From Roseibium algicola (GTDB lineage Bacteria > Pseudomonadota > Alphaproteobacteria > Rhizobiales > Stappiaceae), in assembly GCF_001999245.1 (NCBI RefSeq), contig NZ_CP019630.1, positions 5,237,001 through 5,301,000 on the forward strand: a DNA stretch of 64,000 nt, given 5' to 3'. Shown here piece by piece: positions 42,819-60,249 of the stretch. The notes under the pieces were generated by a model. The model was not told the DNA's origin, ran no database searches, and worked only from the letters and a program-made list of their open reading frames with translations. The translations under genes were made by a program, and so were the position numbers. Numbering within the stretch: position 1 is the stretch's first letter; the number at the start of each line of letters is the position of its first letter.

Positions 42819-43026
42819 AAACGTACCACTAGGGCATCCTGCTTTCGCAAGACGGCAGATGAAGATGTTCTAGGCCCCTAAGACCGGTCAACTTGTCTGG
42901 TTTCAGGTGAGGGCACCTGAAGCAGGTTGATCCAGGGGGGACGGTTTTCCGAAGCGCCCGGGCGCTCGCCCGATTGGAAAAGGGGCGTTTCGGGAAGCCG
43001 TTACCCGGCCGATACGAGGAGCGACA

Positions 43027-47166
<4,140 letters not shown>

Positions 47167-47258
47167 CCCCGCCTACGGACCACAAATGACTTGGAATGCC
47201 GGTTGCGGGGAGGGGCGCAAGAGCTCGCTCCCCCACCGCGCATCGAAGGAGATGGATC

Positions 47259-50200
47259 ATGAATCATGAGGTCATGAACCTGTTCAATCAGCAGGCTCCC
47301 GCACAGACCTTCGACAATATCCGGATTTCGCTTGCGAGCCCGGAAAAGATCTTGTCCTGGTCTTTCGGCGAAATCAAAAAGCCGGAGACCATTAACTACC
47401 GTACGTTCAAGCCTGAGCGCGACGGTCTGTTCTGCGCGCGCATCTTTGGCCCGATCAAGGACTACGAATGTCTTTGCGGCAAATACAAGCGCATGAAATA
47501 CAAAGGCGTCATCTGCGAAAAGTGTGGCGTTGAAGTCACCCTGTCGCGGGTTCGCCGTGAGCGCATGGGCCACATCGAACTGGCTGCGCCTGTTGCGCAC
47601 ATCTGGTTCCTGAAGTCCCTGCCGAGCCGTATCGGCCTTCTGCTCGACATGACGTTGAAGGACCTGGAACGCGTTCTGTATTTCGAGAACTATGTTGTTC
47701 TCGAGCCGGGCCTGACCCCGCTCAAGCAGCACCAGCTTCTGTCGGAAGAAGACTTCATCGCCGCTCAGGACGAGTATGGCGAAGATGCCTTCACCGCCAT
47801 GATCGGTGCCGAGGCGATCCGCGAGATCCTGATGAGCATGGATCTGGAACGCGAGAGCGAGAAGCTGCGTCAGGAGATCGCCGAGGCGACCACCGAACTG
47901 AAGCCGAAGAAGCTTGCCAAGCGCCTGAAGGTTATCGAAGCATTCATGGAATCGGGCAACCGCCCGGAGTGGATGATCATGACCGTGGTTCCGGTTATCC
48001 CGCCGGATCTGCGCCCGCTGGTACCGCTTGACGGTGGCCGTTTCGCGACGTCCGATCTGAACGATCTCTACCGCCGCGTGATCAACCGTAACAACCGTCT
48101 GCGCCGCCTGATGGAACTGCGTGCTCCGGATATCATCATCCGGAACGAAAAGCGCATGCTTCAGGAGTCCGTTGACGCCCTGTTCGACAACGGCCGCCGC
48201 GGCCGCGTCATCACCGGCGCCAACAAGCGTCCGCTGAAGTCGCTGTCCGACATGCTGAAGGGCAAGCAGGGCCGGTTCCGTCAGAACCTGCTCGGCAAGC
48301 GCGTCGACTATTCCGGCCGTTCGGTTATTACCGTGGGTCCGGAACTGAAGCTGCACCAGTGCGGTTTGCCGAAGAAGATGGCGCTTGAGCTGTTCAAGCC
48401 GTTCATCTATTCGCGCCTCGACGCCAAGGGTTTCTCCTCGACCGTCAAGCAGGCCAAGAAGCTGGTTGAAAAGGAACGTCCGGAAGTCTGGGACATCCTC
48501 GACGAAGTCATCCGTGAGCACCCGGTTCTCCTGAACCGCGCGCCGACGCTGCACCGTCTTGGTATCCAGGCCTTCGAACCGACGCTGATCGAAGGCAAGG
48601 CCATCCAGCTGCACCCGCTCGTCTGCTCGGCCTTCAACGCCGACTTCGACGGTGACCAGATGGCTGTTCACGTACCGCTTTCGCTGGAAGCCCAGCTCGA
48701 AGCGCGTACGCTGATGATGTCGACCAACAACATTCTGCATCCGGCAAACGGTGGCCCGATCATCGTTCCTTCGCAGGATATCGTTCTGGGTCTCTACTAT
48801 CTGTCCATCATGGCAGAAGGTGAGCCGGGCGAAGGCATGGTCTTCGGCAACACTGGTGAGATCCACCATGCGCTGGCCAACAAGGTCATCACGCTGCACA
48901 CCAAGGTGAAGGGCCGGTATCGGTCCATCGATGCGGAAGGCAATCCGACTTCCGAAATCATCGAGACCACTCCGGGCCGCATGCTCATCGCGGAGCTTCT
49001 GCCGAAGCACCATGAAGTGCCGTTCGAGGTCTGCAACAAGCTGATGACCAAGAAGGACATCTCCAAGATGATCGACACGGTTTACCGTGCCTGCGGTCAG
49101 AAGGAGACGGTTATCTTCTGTGACCGGATCATGCAGCTTGGCTTCAAGAACGCCTGTAACGCCGGCATCTCCTTCGGCATGGACGACATGGTCATTCCGG
49201 ACACCAAGCACAAGCTGGTGGCCGAAACCTCGTCGCTCGCGACCGAATACGAGCAGCAGTACAACGACGGTCTAATCACCCAGGGCGAAAAGTACAACAA
49301 GGTTGTCGATGCCTGGGCGAAATGTACCGACAAGATTGCTGACGAGATGATGGCCCGCATTAAGGCGGTCCAGATCGATGAGGAAACCGGTCGTCAGAAG
49401 CCGATGAACTCGGTCTACATGATGTCGCACTCCGGTGCTCGTGGTTCGCCACAGCAGATGAAGCAGCTGGCCGGCATGCGCGGCCTGATGGCCAAGCCGG
49501 ACGGTTCCATCATCGAGAACCCGATCATCTCGAACTTCAAGGAAGGCCTGTCGGTTCTGGAGTACTTCAACTCCACCCACGGTGCCCGTAAGGGTCTGGC
49601 CGATACCGCTCTGAAGACCGCAAACTCCGGTTACCTGACCCGCCGTCTGGTGGACGTCGCCCAGGATTCCATCATCCTGGAACCGGATTGCGGATCCACG
49701 CGCGGCATCACCGTTGCTCCGATCGTCGATGCCGGTAACGTCATCGCTTCGCTCGGCATGCGCGTTCTGGGCCGTACGACTGCGGAAGATGTCTACAACA
49801 ACCAGACCGGCGAACTGCTTGTCCCCAAGGGCACGCTGATCGACGAGAAGGATGTTGATGCCATCGAGGCTGCCAAGGTTCAGCAGATCAAGATCCGCTC
49901 GGTTCTTACCTGTGAAACCGAAACCGGCGTCTGCGCGACCTGCTATGGTCGTGACCTTGCTCGCGGTACGCCCGTGAACATGGGTGAAGCTGTCGGCGTC
50001 ATCGCCGCACAGTCGATCGGTGAGCCTGGCACGCAGCTGACCATGCGTACCTTCCACATTGGTGGTACCGCACAGGTTGTCGACAGCTCGTTCATCGAGT
50101 CCAACGTCGACGGCACGATCAAGATCCGGAACCGTTCGGTCAATCGCGACAGCGACGGCAACCTGATTGCCATGGTTCGCAACATGTCCATCGTTGTCAT

Positions 50201-51458
50201 CGACAGCGACGGCAACGAGCGTGCCGTGCATCGTGTGGCCTACGGTTCCAAGCTGCATGTCGATGAAGGCGATGCGGTCAAGCGCGGACAGCGGATTGCC
50301 GAGTGGGATCCGTATACCCGTCCGATGCTTGCTGAAGTCGATGGTATCGTGGACTTCGAGGATCTGGTCGATGGTGCGTCCGTTCAGGAAACGGCCGACG
50401 AAGCGACCGGCATCACCAAGCGTGTCGTCATTGACTGGCGTTCTTCGCAGCGTGGTCAGGATCTCAAGCCGGCTATCGTCGTCAAGGACGAAAAAGGCAG
50501 CATTTCCAAGACCGATCGTGGCTCCGATGCCCGTCTGATGCTTTCAGTTGACGCGGTTCTGTCCGTTCAGCCGGGAGCTTCGGTCAAGGCTGGTGACGTT
50601 CTGGCCCGTATCCCGCTGGAAAGCGCCAAGACAAAGGACATCACCGGTGGTCTGCCGCGTGTTGCGGAACTGTTCGAGGCTCGCCGTCCGAAGGATCATG
50701 CGATCATCGCCGAAATCGATGGTACGATCCGCTTCGGTCGCGATTACAAGAACAAGCGTCGCGTCATCATCGAGCCGGCGGAAGAAGGTGTCGAGCCCGT
50801 CGAATACCTCATCCCGAAAGGCAAGCACTTCCATCTTCAGGAAGGCGATGCCATTGAAAAGGGTGAGTACATCCTCGACGGCAACCCGGCTCCGCACGAC
50901 ATCCTGGCAGTTAAAGGCGTAGAGGCCCTTGCGGCTTACCTCGTCAATGAGATCCAGGAAGTCTACCGCCTGCAGGGCGTGACCATCAACGACAAGCACA
51001 TTGAAGTGATTGTCCGCCAGATGCTGCAGAAGGTCGAGATCACCGATCCGGGCGATACGGAGTTCTTCTCCGGCGAACAGATCGACAAGATCGACTTCGA
51101 GGAAGCCAACCGCCGGGCGATCGACAATGCACGCGATCCTGCCAAGGGGGTGCCGGTTCTGCTCGGCATCACCAAGGCATCGCTGCAGACGCGTTCGTTC
51201 TTCTCCGCCGCCTCCTTCCAGGAGACGACCCGCGTCCTTACCGATGCGGCTGTCAACGGCAAGACCGACCCGCTGGTCGGCCTCAAGGAGAACGTCATCG
51301 TCGGCCGTCTGATCCCGGCCGGTACCGGTGGAGTGATGAAGCGGATCCGTCAGATCGCGACGCATCGCGACGACCTGATCCAGGAAGCGCAACGTCAGCA
51401 GTCTTCGGACAGTGCAGCGGAAGGCCTTCTGGAAGATATGACCGGTGCAGCCGAGTAA
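47259..51458 (+). CDS. rpoC: DNA-directed RNA polymerase beta' subunit
   Basis: Largest core subunit, 1399 residues. The N-terminal zinc site [20 protein letters not shown], the catalytic [12 protein letters not shown] loop with its three aspartates, the trigger-loop region and the second zinc site ([21 protein letters not shown] is too long to quote whole; cysteines near 889-906) are all present. ATG 47259 has AGGAGA upstream; an earlier in-frame start at 47196 lies in the intergenic region. A strong terminator follows. Confidence 0.98.
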   Translation: MNHEVMNLFNQQAPAQTFDNIRISLASPEKILSWSFGEIKKPETINYRTFKPERDGLFCARIFGPIKDYECLCGKYKRMKYKGVICEKCGVEVTLSRVRRERMGHIELAAPVAHIWFLKSLPSRIGLLLDMTLKDLERVLYFENYVVLEPGLTPLKQHQLLSEEDFIAAQDEYGEDAFTAMIGAEAIREILMSMDLERESEKLRQEIAEATTELKPKKLAKRLKVIEAFMESGNRPEWMIMTVVPVIPPDLRPLVPLDGGRFATSDLNDLYRRVINRNNRLRRLMELRAPDIIIRNEKRMLQESVDALFDNGRRGRVITGANKRPLKSLSDMLKGKQGRFRQNLLGKRVDYSGRSVITVGPELKLHQCGLPKKMALELFKPFIYSRLDAKGFSSTVKQAKKLVEKERPEVWDILDEVIREHPVLLNRAPTLHRLGIQAFEPTLIEGKAIQLHPLVCSAFNADFDGDQMAVHVPLSLEAQLEARTLMMSTNNILHPANGGPIIVPSQDIVLGLYYLSIMAEGEPGEGMVFGNTGEIHHALANKVITLHTKVKGRYRSIDAEGNPTSEIIETTPGRMLIAELLPKHHEVPFEVCNKLMTKKDISKMIDTVYRACGQKETVIFCDRIMQLGFKNACNAGISFGMDDMVIPDTKHKLVAETSSLATEYEQQYNDGLITQGEKYNKVVDAWAKCTDKIADEMMARIKAVQIDEETGRQKPMNSVYMMSHSGARGSPQQMKQLAGMRGLMAKPDGSIIENPIISNFKEGLSVLEYFNSTHGARKGLADTALKTANSGYLTRRLVDVAQDSIILEPDCGSTRGITVAPIVDAGNVIASLGMRVLGRTTAEDVYNNQTGELLVPKGTLIDEKDVDAIEAAKVQQIKIRSVLTCETETGVCATCYGRDLARGTPVNMGEAVGVIAAQSIGEPGTQLTMRTFHIGGTAQVVDSSFIESNVDGTIKIRNRSVNRDSDGNLIAMVRNMSIVVIDSDGNERAVHRVAYGSKLHVDEGDAVKRGQRIAEWDPYTRPMLAEVDGIVDFEDLVDGASVQETADEATGITKRVVIDWRSSQRGQDLKPAIVVKDEKGSISKTDRGSDARLMLSVDAVLSVQPGASVKAGDVLARIPLESAKTKDITGGLPRVAELFEARRPKDHAIIAEIDGTIRFGRDYKNKRRVIIEPAEEGVEPVEYLIPKGKHFHLQEGDAIEKGEYILDGNPAPHDILAVKGVEALAAYLVNEIQEVYRLQGVTINDKHIEVIVRQMLQKVEITDPGDTEFFSGEQIDKIDFEEANRRAIDNARDPAKGVPVLLGITKASLQTRSFFSAASFQETTRVLTDAAVNGKTDPLVGLKENVIVGRLIPAGTGGVMKRIRQIATHRDDLIQEAQRQQSSDSAAEGLLEDMTGAAE

Positions 51459-51480
51459 TCGGTTTCCCGTCGAACTGTCG

Positions 51481-51510
51481 AAAGGCCGCCCTCGGGCGGC
51501 CTTTCTTGTA
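51481..51510 (+). terminator. Rho-independent terminator after rpoC
   Basis: AAAGGCCGCC (51481-51490) and GGCGGCCTTT (51495-51504) form a perfect 10-bp stem with loop CTCG, then CTTGTAT. It closes the rpl-rpo unit. Confidence 0.88.
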
Positions 51511-51536
51511 TAATGAGGCAAAAGAGGCCTGATGAT

Positions 51537-51830
51537 ATGAACGACAATGAACTTGAACTGGACCCGGTGGTCTACATCGTCATTGGCAGGGTCTGGGAAA
51601 ACGAAGACGCTTCGCCGGATGACGCCATCACCATTCACGCGCTGCTGACAGCGCCGGATGACGACGACGCGGTTCGCAAGACACTTGAATCTCTCTCTGC
51701 TCAGGGGTTTGCGGAAGCCGAGCTCGACCAGATCGGCGTGATGGATGGCGAACCGGATGATCCGGTTTACGAAGGTGCCTACCAGGACGCGCTTGCCGGA
51801 AACGTTGCGATCGTGACTTTCACGGCCTGA
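51537..51830 (+). CDS. Small acidic protein of unknown function
   Basis: A 97-residue strongly acidic protein (NDNELELDPVV; TAPDDDDAVRKTL; GVMDGEPDDPVYEGAYQDA) with no signal or membrane segment. I do not recognise the family. The alternation of strands and helices suggests a small alpha/beta domain. I chose ATG 51537 because AGAGG lies nine bases upstream; a longer frame starts at 51513 inside a TATAAT-like box (51509-51514). That box may be the gene's -10 element, overlapping the tail of the rpoC terminator. Confidence 0.7.
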   Translation: MNDNELELDPVVYIVIGRVWENEDASPDDAITIHALLTAPDDDDAVRKTLESLSAQGFAEAELDQIGVMDGEPDDPVYEGAYQDALAGNVAIVTFTA

Positions 51831-52506
51831 GGAGGCTGGAAGAACACTCGCCCGCAAATACCTGCCGTGCATCAGGCGCATATCGGCGGGTGAGGGGCTA
51901 TGGCCGGCGAATCCGGAATGCGTTTATGGCGGGTCCGTCTGGAATCGGTCCCATGAATCAAGGGCCTGCGTTGCCCGATCACCTGGCAAACGCCACCGAT
52001 CTGACCTGATTTGAGTCATTCCGGTTAGAGTTGATTCAGAATTCCGCCGGAATGCGGAATCCGCCAGCGCAATAATATTACCGAAAAGCTGCTGAAAACT
52101 ATCGTTTGGCGCTGGTAAGTAGCGGAAATCATGTCGGAAATTCAGATGGCGGATCTGTAACCCGCACAAACGCTGTTTTTTCGACAAAGCACTTGACGCA
52201 ATGGGTGCATATGAGTAGTTTCCGCGCATCCCAAGGGCAGGCGGTAAGTGCGAACCCGTCCAGCGCCACCAAGGCGCAGGACCCAGTCCTCTTAAACGCT
52301 GCCGGGTTATATAGGCGAATACGCGTCGATTGCATGACCGCGGGGTAACTCGTGGTCCTCTGGTTTTTCGCAGCGCCGGCCGCTCTTCATTGAGCGCGCG
52401 GGCGCGATTTTGCATGTCTTCACGGCTCAGGCCGAGGAGGGGTCAAGGTCAGCGGGGGACTGCAGTTGCATACGAATTTTTGGATGGACAAGGTAAAGGG
52501 CAAAGA
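51831..52506. other. Gene-free region before rpsL (str operon leader)
   Basis: 676 bases without a credible gene; the minus-strand frame at 51924-52415 has no domain or ribosome site. It holds a small hairpin ATTCCGC/GCGGAAT (52041-52060) and a likely promoter at 52193-52221, giving an untranslated rpsL leader of about 280 bases. Confidence 0.6.
52193..52221 (+). promoter_or_regulatory. Likely promoter of the rpsL-rpsG-fusA-tuf operon
   Basis: TTGACG (52193-52198) lies 17 bp from TAGTTT (52216-52221). The -35 is five of six and the -10 is weak, acceptable for a housekeeping alphaproteobacterial promoter. Confidence 0.5.
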
Positions 52507-52878
52507 ATGCCGACCATCAACCAGTTGATCCGCAAGCCGCGGAAAGATCCGCCGAAGCGGAACAAGGTGCCGGCCATGGAGGCCTGCCCCCAGAAGCGTG
52601 GTGTTTGCACCCGCGTTTACACGACGACGCCGAAGAAGCCGAACTCGGCTCTGCGTAAGGTGGCCAAAATCCGCCTGACCAACGGCTTCGAAGTCATTGG
52701 CTACATCCCGGGTGAAGGTCACAACCTTCAGGAACACTCGGTGGTTATGATCCGCGGCGGTCGCGTAAAGGACTTGCCGGGTGTGCGCTACCACATCATC
52801 CGTGGTGTGCTCGATACCCAGGGCGTCAAGGATCGTAAGCAGCGCCGTTCGAAGTACGGCGCGAAGCGGCCGAAGTAA
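52507..52878 (+). CDS. rpsL: 30S ribosomal protein S12
   Basis: Decoding-centre protein of 123 residues, family text [20 protein letters not shown]. The loop [13 protein letters not shown] and [11 protein letters not shown] keep the lysines whose mutation gives streptomycin resistance, so this is the sensitive wild type. ATG 52507 is the family start; the frame runs back to 52330 without conservation. First gene of the str operon. Confidence 0.98.
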   Translation: MPTINQLIRKPRKDPPKRNKVPAMEACPQKRGVCTRVYTTTPKKPNSALRKVAKIRLTNGFEVIGYIPGEGHNLQEHSVVMIRGGRVKDLPGVRYHIIRGVLDTQGVKDRKQRRSKYGAKRPK

Positions 52879-53361
<483 letters not shown>

Positions 53362-53386
53362 TTTGTGACTTCGAAGGGCTGACGCA

Positions 53387-55462
53387 ATGGCGCGCACGCA
53401 TAAAATCGAGGACTACCGCAACTTCGGCATCATGGCTCACATCGATGCTGGAAAGACCACTACGACTGAGCGGATCCTCTTCTACACTGGTAAGAGCCAC
53501 AAGATCGGCGAAGTCCATGACGGCGCAGCCACCATGGACTGGATGGAGCAGGAGCAGGAGCGTGGCATCACGATCACCTCTGCTGCAACCACCGCTTTCT
53601 GGAAAGAAAAGCGCCTGAACATCATCGACACCCCGGGCCACGTTGACTTCACCATTGAAGTTGAACGTTCCCTGCGCGTGCTCGACGGTGCCGTCGCCCT
53701 TCTGGATGCAAACGCTGGCGTTGAGCCGCAGACTGAAACTGTTTGGCGTCAGGCCGACAAGTATCATGTCCCGCGGATGATCTTCGTCAACAAGATGGAC
53801 AAGCTGGGCGCCGATTTCGATCGCTGCGTCAAGATGATCAAGGAACGCCTCGGCGCAACTCCGCTGGTCATGCAGCTTCCGGTTGGCGCTGAAAGCGAAT
53901 TCGCTGGCTGTATCGACCTTCTGGAAATGAAGGCTCTGATCTGGCAGTCTGAAAACCTTGGCGCTGCCTGGGACGTTGTCGACATCCCGGCCGATCTCGT
54001 AGATCGCGCTCAGGAAGCTCGCGACGCTCTGATCGAGACTGTTGTCGAAGTCGACGAAGCTGTCATGGAAGCTTATCTGGAAGGCGAAGAGCCCTCCATC
54101 GAGACGCTCAAGAAGCTTATCCGTAAGGGTACGATCAGCACCGAATTCGTTCCGGTCTTCTGCGGTTCCGCGTTCAAGAACAAAGGCGTTCAGCCGCTTC
54201 TCGACGCAGTTGTCGACTACCTGCCGAGCCCGGTTGAAGTTCCGGACATCAAGGGTATCGACCCGAAGACCGAAAGCGAAATTATTCGCAAGTCTTCCGA
54301 CGAAGAGCCGCTCGGCCTGCTGGCGTTCAAGATCGCCAATGACCCGTTTGTTGGTTCCCTGACGTTCTGCCGCATCTATTCCGGCGTTCTGAACAAGGGC
54401 GTGTCCCTGCTGAACACCGTGAAAGACAAGCGTGAGCGCGTCGGCCGGATGATGCAGATGCACTCCAACTCCCGCGAAGACATTGATGTAGCCTATGCAG
54501 GCGATATCGTTGCTATCGCAGGCCTGAAGGACACCACGACTGGCGACACCCTGTGTGATCCGCTGAAGCCGGTGATCCTGGAGCGCATGGAATTTCCGGA
54601 GCCGGTCATCGAGATCGCTGTCGAGCCGAAGACCAAGGGCGACCAGGAAAAGATGGGCCTCGCGCTCAACCGCCTGGCTGCTGAAGATCCGTCCTTCCGC
54701 GTCAAAACCGACGAAGAATCCGGTCAGACCATCATCGCCGGCATGGGCGAGCTGCACTTGGACATCATCGTCGACCGCATGAAGCGCGAATTCAAGGTCG
54801 AAGCCAACATCGGTGCGCCGCAGGTGGCTTACCGCGAAACCATCACCAAGGTTTCTGAAGTGGATTACACCCACAAGAAGCAGTCTGGTGGTTCCGGTCA
54901 GTTCGCTCGCGTCAAGCTGGTCATCGAGCCGGCCGAGCCGAACGAAGGCTACGTCTTCGAAAGCAAGATCGTCGGCGGGTCCATTCCGAAGGAATACATC
55001 CCGGGCGTTACCAAAGGTATCGAAAGCGTCATGTCTTCCGGTCCGCTGGCGGGCTTCCCGATGCTCGATATCAAGGCAACCCTGATCGATGGTGCCTACC
55101 ACGACGTTGACTCCTCGGTTCTCGCCTTCGAAATCGCCGGCCGTGCCGGTTTCCGCGAAGGTATTGCAAAGGCCGGCCCGAAACTGCTCGAGCCGATCAT
55201 GAAGGTCGAGGTTGTCACACCGGAAGACTACATGGGTGACGTGATTGGTGACCTGAACTCCCGCCGCGGCCAGATCGCGGGTACGGAGAACCGGGGCGTC
55301 GTTACTGTCATCACCGCAATGGTCCCGCTGGCCAACATGTTTGGTTACGTGAACAACCTGCGTTCCATGTCTCAGGGCCGCGCACAGTACTCGATGGTGT
55401 TCGATCACTACGAGCAGGTGCCGCAGGCTGTCGCCGAAGAGGTTCAGGCGAAATACGCCTGA
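53387..55462 (+). CDS. fusA: Elongation factor G
   Basis: Translocation GTPase of 691 residues with five domains. G-domain motifs are [24 protein letters not shown] and NKMDKLGAD; the later [10 protein letters not shown] and the C-terminal domain IV/V text are normal. It lies 25 bases after rpsG and 47 before the second tuf, the classic str order. Confidence 0.98.
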   Translation: MARTHKIEDYRNFGIMAHIDAGKTTTTERILFYTGKSHKIGEVHDGAATMDWMEQEQERGITITSAATTAFWKEKRLNIIDTPGHVDFTIEVERSLRVLDGAVALLDANAGVEPQTETVWRQADKYHVPRMIFVNKMDKLGADFDRCVKMIKERLGATPLVMQLPVGAESEFAGCIDLLEMKALIWQSENLGAAWDVVDIPADLVDRAQEARDALIETVVEVDEAVMEAYLEGEEPSIETLKKLIRKGTISTEFVPVFCGSAFKNKGVQPLLDAVVDYLPSPVEVPDIKGIDPKTESEIIRKSSDEEPLGLLAFKIANDPFVGSLTFCRIYSGVLNKGVSLLNTVKDKRERVGRMMQMHSNSREDIDVAYAGDIVAIAGLKDTTTGDTLCDPLKPVILERMEFPEPVIEIAVEPKTKGDQEKMGLALNRLAAEDPSFRVKTDEESGQTIIAGMGELHLDIIVDRMKREFKVEANIGAPQVAYRETITKVSEVDYTHKKQSGGSGQFARVKLVIEPAEPNEGYVFESKIVGGSIPKEYIPGVTKGIESVMSSGPLAGFPMLDIKATLIDGAYHDVDSSVLAFEIAGRAGFREGIAKAGPKLLEPIMKVEVVTPEDYMGDVIGDLNSRRGQIAGTENRGVVTVITAMVPLANMFGYVNNLRSMSQGRAQYSMVFDHYEQVPQAVAEEVQAKYA

Positions 55463-55509
55463 GCCCATCCTCTTAACGTCAAGAAGAACTAGAGAAACGG
55501 AGTAATCCG

Positions 55510-56700
<1,191 letters not shown>

Positions 56701-56708
56701 TCGACAGC

Positions 56709-56750
56709 CGGGCCTGCCGGTGACTTTCAAGTGAAACGCGGGCAGGCCCG
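56709..56750 (+). terminator. Long hairpin between tuf copy 2 and rpsJ
   Basis: CGGGCCTGCC (56709-56718) pairs perfectly with GGCAGGCCCG (56741-56750). Within the loop TTTC/GAAA can form a smaller stem. CAGTCTTATT follows. A partial terminator or S10 leader element is likely. Confidence 0.6.
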
Positions 56751-56773
56751 CAGTCTTATTGGGAACAACAACA

Positions 56774-57082
56774 ATGAACGGTCAGAATATCCGGATCCGC
56801 CTGAAGGCGTTTGACCACCGTATTCTCGACGCCTCCACCAAGGAGATCGTCAATACGGCCAAGCGGACCGGTGCTCAGGTACGGGGTCCCGTGCCGCTGC
56901 CGACGCGGATCGAGAAGTACACGGTGCTTCGCGGGCCGCATATCGATAAGAAAAGCCGCGATCAGTTCGAGATGCGTACGCATAAGCGCCTTCTCGATAT
57001 CGTTGATCCGACGCCCCAGACGGTGGACGCGCTCATGAAGCTCGACCTCGCCGCTGGTGTCGACGTCGAGATCAAGCTCTAA
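56774..57082 (+). CDS. rpsJ: 30S ribosomal protein S10
   Basis: A 102-residue 30S head protein that also binds NusB in antitermination. [15 protein letters not shown] and [16 protein letters not shown] are diagnostic. The start at ATG 56774 matches the family; the ATG at 56759 adds five unconserved residues. First gene of the S10 operon. Confidence 0.97.
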   Translation: MNGQNIRIRLKAFDHRILDASTKEIVNTAKRTGAQVRGPVPLPTRIEKYTVLRGPHIDKKSRDQFEMRTHKRLLDIVDPTPQTVDALMKLDLAAGVDVEIKL

Positions 57083-57105
57083 GCCGGGTCGAAGGGGACA
57101 CATCC

Positions 57106-57816
57106 ATGCGTTCTGGAGTGATCGCTCAGAAAGTGGGCATGACCCGCATCTATAACGATGCAGGCGAGCATGTTCCGGTCACCGTTCTGCGGCTGGAAAA
57201 TTGCCAGGTGGTTGCCCACCGCACTGACGAAAAAAATGGTTACACTGCGCTGCAGCTCGGTGCAGGTACCCGTAAAGTAAAGAATACGCCGAAGGCACTG
57301 CGTGGCCACTTTGCTGTTGCAAAGGTTGAGCCGAAGCGGACCGTGGCCGAATTCCGCGTTTCTGCGGAAAACCTGATCGACGTTGGCGCGGAACTGACCG
57401 CTGACCACTACGTCGAAGGCCAGTTTGTCGACGTGACCGGCACTTCTATCGGTAAGGGTTTTGCCGGTGCCATGAAGCGTCACAACTTCGGTGGTGGCCG
57501 TGCATCGCACGGTAACTCGATCTCGCACCGTTCGCACGGTTCTACCGGTCAGTGTCAGGACCCGGGCCGCGTGTTCAAGGGCAAGAAAATGGCCGGTCAC
57601 ATGGGTGATGCCCGCGTGACCACGCAGAACCTGAAGGTTGTGCGCACTGATGTTGAGCGTGGCCTGATCATGGTCGAGGGCTCTGTTCCGGGCGCCAAGG
57701 GCGGCTGGATCCTGGTCCGCGACGCGATCAAAAAGGCGCTGCCGGAAAACGTTCCGGTTCCGGGTGCTTTCAAAGCAACCGAAGCGACTGCGGCCGCCGG
57801 GAAGGAGAGTGAGTGA
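57106..57816 (+). CDS. rplC: 50S ribosomal protein L3
   Basis: Early-assembly 23S rRNA-binding protein of 236 residues. The long central loop with [20 protein letters not shown] and the N-terminal [14 protein letters not shown] are typical, including the glutamine near 150 ([11 protein letters not shown]) that is methylated in other bacteria. The stop overlaps the rplD start. Confidence 0.98.
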   Translation: MRSGVIAQKVGMTRIYNDAGEHVPVTVLRLENCQVVAHRTDEKNGYTALQLGAGTRKVKNTPKALRGHFAVAKVEPKRTVAEFRVSAENLIDVGAELTADHYVEGQFVDVTGTSIGKGFAGAMKRHNFGGGRASHGNSISHRSHGSTGQCQDPGRVFKGKKMAGHMGDARVTTQNLKVVRTDVERGLIMVEGSVPGAKGGWILVRDAIKKALPENVPVPGAFKATEATAAAGKESE

Positions 57817-58436
57817 TGGAACTCCAGGTCAAGACCCTCGAAGGTGGGGCGGCCGGTTCGATCACGGTGTCTGACGAGATCTTCGGTCTCGAGCCGCGCA
57901 CCGATTTGATCCACCGTGTGGTGCGTTGGCAGCTGGCCAAGCGCCAGGCAGGTACCCACAAGGCACTGGGCCGTTCGGAAGTTTCCGGCACGACGAAGAA
58001 ATTCGTCCGTCAGAAAGGTTCCGGCGGTGCACGTCACGGCAACAAGAAGGCCCCGCAGTTCCGCGGTGGTGGTAAGGCATTCGGCCCGATCGTTCGCGAT
58101 CACAGCCATGACCTGCCGAAGAAGGTTCGCGCCCTCGGCCTGAAGCATGCCCTGTCGGCGAAAGCCAAGACAGACAGCATCGTTATTGTCGAAGACGCCA
58201 AGGCAGCCGAAGCAAAGACCAAGGCGCTCAAGGCACAGCTGACCAAGCTCGGCCTGACCAGCGCTCTGATCATTGACGGCGCCGAGGTCGATGCAAACTT
58301 CGCTCTGGCATCCCGCAACATTCCGCATCTGGATGTGCTGCCGGTTCAGGGCATCAACGTTTACGACATCCTGCGTGCCAACACCCTGGTGTTGACGAAG
58401 GCTGCGGTGTCCGCACTTGAGGAGCGCTTTAAATGA
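57816..58436 (+). CDS. rplD: 50S ribosomal protein L4
   Basis: Lines the peptide exit tunnel; 206 residues. The extended loop reads [21 protein letters not shown] start at ATG 57816, overlapping the rplC stop by one base and preceded by GGAGAG. In enterobacteria L4 represses the S10 operon; no evidence for or against that here. Confidence 0.98.
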   Translation: MELQVKTLEGGAAGSITVSDEIFGLEPRTDLIHRVVRWQLAKRQAGTHKALGRSEVSGTTKKFVRQKGSGGARHGNKKAPQFRGGGKAFGPIVRDHSHDLPKKVRALGLKHALSAKAKTDSIVIVEDAKAAEAKTKALKAQLTKLGLTSALIIDGAEVDANFALASRNIPHLDVLPVQGINVYDILRANTLVLTKAAVSALEERFK

Positions 58437-58726
58437 GCAAACTTCCTCACTACGACAAAATCGTCGGCCCGGTAATCACCGAAAAGTCGACGATGGCTTC
58501 CGAAGAGAACAAGGTTGTCTTCAAAGTTGCTAACGATGCAACGAAGCCGGAAATCAAGGCCGCAGTCGAAGCGCTGTTCGGTGTAAAGGTCACGGCAGTG
58601 AACACCCTGGTCCGCAAGGGCAAGGTCAAGCGCTTCCGCGGTCGCATCGGCCGTCAGTCCGACTACAAGAAGGCCGTCGTTACGCTGCAGGAAGGTCACG
58701 CAATCGACGTGACCACCGGGCTCTAA
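58433..58726 (+). CDS. rplW: 50S ribosomal protein L23
   Basis: Exit-site protein that docks trigger factor and SRP; 97 residues. [20 protein letters not shown] and [19 protein letters not shown] are family text. It overlaps rplD by four bases (ATGA). Confidence 0.97.
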   Translation: MSKLPHYDKIVGPVITEKSTMASEENKVVFKVANDATKPEIKAAVEALFGVKVTAVNTLVRKGKVKRFRGRIGRQSDYKKAVVTLQEGHAIDVTTGL

Positions 58727-58744
58727 GACGGGGACTTAAGAAAA

Positions 58745-59575
58745 ATGGCACTTAAGACATTCAACCCGACGTCCCCAGGCCGCCGTCAGCTGGTTCAAGT
58801 TGATCGCTCTGGTCTGTGGAAAGGCAAGCCGGTCAAGACCCTGACCGAAGGCCTGTCCAAGTCCGGTGGCCGCAACAACGCCGGCCGCCTGACGTCTCCG
58901 AACCGCGGTGGCGGTCACAAGCGGTCTTACCGTCTTGTCGACTTCAAGCGCCGTAAATGGGACGTTCCGGCAACGGTCGAGCGCCTTGAATACGATCCGA
59001 ACCGGACCGCATTCATTGCACTCATCCGTTACGAAGACGGTGAACTGAGCTACATCCTGGCGCCGCAGCGCCTGGCTGCTGGCGATACCGTCATCGCCGG
59101 TGAATCCGTCGACGTGAAACCGGGCAATGCCGCGCCGCTGGCTCGCATTCCGGTTGGTACGATCGTGCACAATGTCGAGCTGAAGCCGGGCAAAGGCGCC
59201 CAGATCGCTCGTTCGGCAGGTGCGTTCGTTCAGATCGTCGGCCGCGACCAGGGCTACACCACGCTGCGCCTGATGTCTGGCGAGCAGCGCCGTGTGCTCG
59301 GAACCTGCATGGCTTCCATTGGCGCCGTGTCCAACCCGGACCACGCCAACGTTAACCTGGGTAAAGCAGGCCGTTCCCGCTGGCTTGGCATTCGTCCGCA
59401 TACTCGCGGTGTTGCCATGAACCCGATCGACCACCCGCACGGTGGTGGTGAAGGCAGGACCTCCGGCGGTCGTCATCCGGTTACTCCTTGGGGTAAACCG
59501 ACCAAAGGTAAGCGTACGCGGCGCAATAAGCAGACTGATAAGTTTATCGTCCGCAGCCGTCACGCGAAGAAGTAA
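58745..59575 (+). CDS. rplB: 50S ribosomal protein L2
   Basis: Peptidyl-transferase-region protein of 276 residues. [19 protein letters not shown] near the N-terminus and the C-terminal [20 protein letters not shown] with the essential histidine are present. Confidence 0.98.
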   Translation: MALKTFNPTSPGRRQLVQVDRSGLWKGKPVKTLTEGLSKSGGRNNAGRLTSPNRGGGHKRSYRLVDFKRRKWDVPATVERLEYDPNRTAFIALIRYEDGELSYILAPQRLAAGDTVIAGESVDVKPGNAAPLARIPVGTIVHNVELKPGKGAQIARSAGAFVQIVGRDQGYTTLRLMSGEQRRVLGTCMASIGAVSNPDHANVNLGKAGRSRWLGIRPHTRGVAMNPIDHPHGGGEGRTSGGRHPVTPWGKPTKGKRTRRNKQTDKFIVRSRHAKK

Positions 59576-59587
59576 AGGGCAAGGATC

Positions 59588-59866
59588 GTGGCACGTTCGA
59601 TCTGGAAAGGTCCGTTTGTCGACGGGTATCTGCTGAAGAAAGCGGACAAGGTCCGTGAGTCCGGCCGGAACGAGGTCATCAAGACCTGGAGCCGCCGCTC
59701 TACCATCCTGCCGCAGTTCGTCGGCTTGACCTTCGGCGTCTATAACGGTCAAAAGCACGTTCCGGTGCTGGTGTCTGAGGAAATGATCGGTCACAAGTTC
59801 GGTGAGTTCTCGCCGAGCCGGACCTATTATGGACACGGCGCCGACAAGAAGGCGAAGAGGAAGTAA
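59588..59866 (+). CDS. rpsS: 30S ribosomal protein S19
   Basis: 30S head protein of 92 residues contacting S13 and the A-site region. [20 protein letters not shown] opens it and [17 protein letters not shown] follows. It starts at GTG 59588 behind AAGGA. Confidence 0.97.
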   Translation: MARSIWKGPFVDGYLLKKADKVRESGRNEVIKTWSRRSTILPQFVGLTFGVYNGQKHVPVLVSEEMIGHKFGEFSPSRTYYGHGADKKAKRK

Positions 59867-59868
59867 CG

Positions 59869-60249
59869 ATGGGCAAGCCGAAGCGTGAGCGGACGCTCGC
59901 TGACAATGAGGCCCGGGCAATGACCCGCATGCTGCGCGTTTCCCCGCGCAAGCTGAACCTCGTTGCGGCTTCGATCCGTGGCAAAAAAGTCGGTTCCGCG
60001 ATCGCGGACCTGACATTCTCCCGCAAGCGCATTGCGCAGGACGTCAAGAAAACCTTGATGTCTGCCATTGCGAACGCGGAAAACAACCATGACCTGGACA
60101 TCGACAACCTGGTGGTTGCTGAAGCACATGTCGGCAAGGCATTTGTGATCAAGCGGTTCCAGGCCCGTGCACGCGGTCGTGTTGGCCGGATCGAGAAGCC
60201 GTTCTCGAACCTGACCATCGTCGTGCGCGAAGTTGAGGAGACTGCCTGA
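59869..60249 (+). CDS. rplV: 50S ribosomal protein L22
   Basis: Exit-tunnel protein of 126 residues. [19 protein letters not shown] opens the fold; the beta-hairpin tip near [14 protein letters not shown] is the region where macrolide-resistance changes arise in other species, with no deletion visible here. It overlaps rpsC by one base. Confidence 0.97.
   Translation: MGKPKRERTLADNEARAMTRMLRVSPRKLNLVAASIRGKKVGSAIADLTFSRKRIAQDVKKTLMSAIANAENNHDLDIDNLVVAEAHVGKAFVIKRFQARARGRVGRIEKPFSNLTIVVREVEETA

Noticed and set aside
51924-52415. 163-codon minus-strand open frame before rpsL
   Set aside because: Overlaps the likely str promoter, lacks a ribosome site and any family text.
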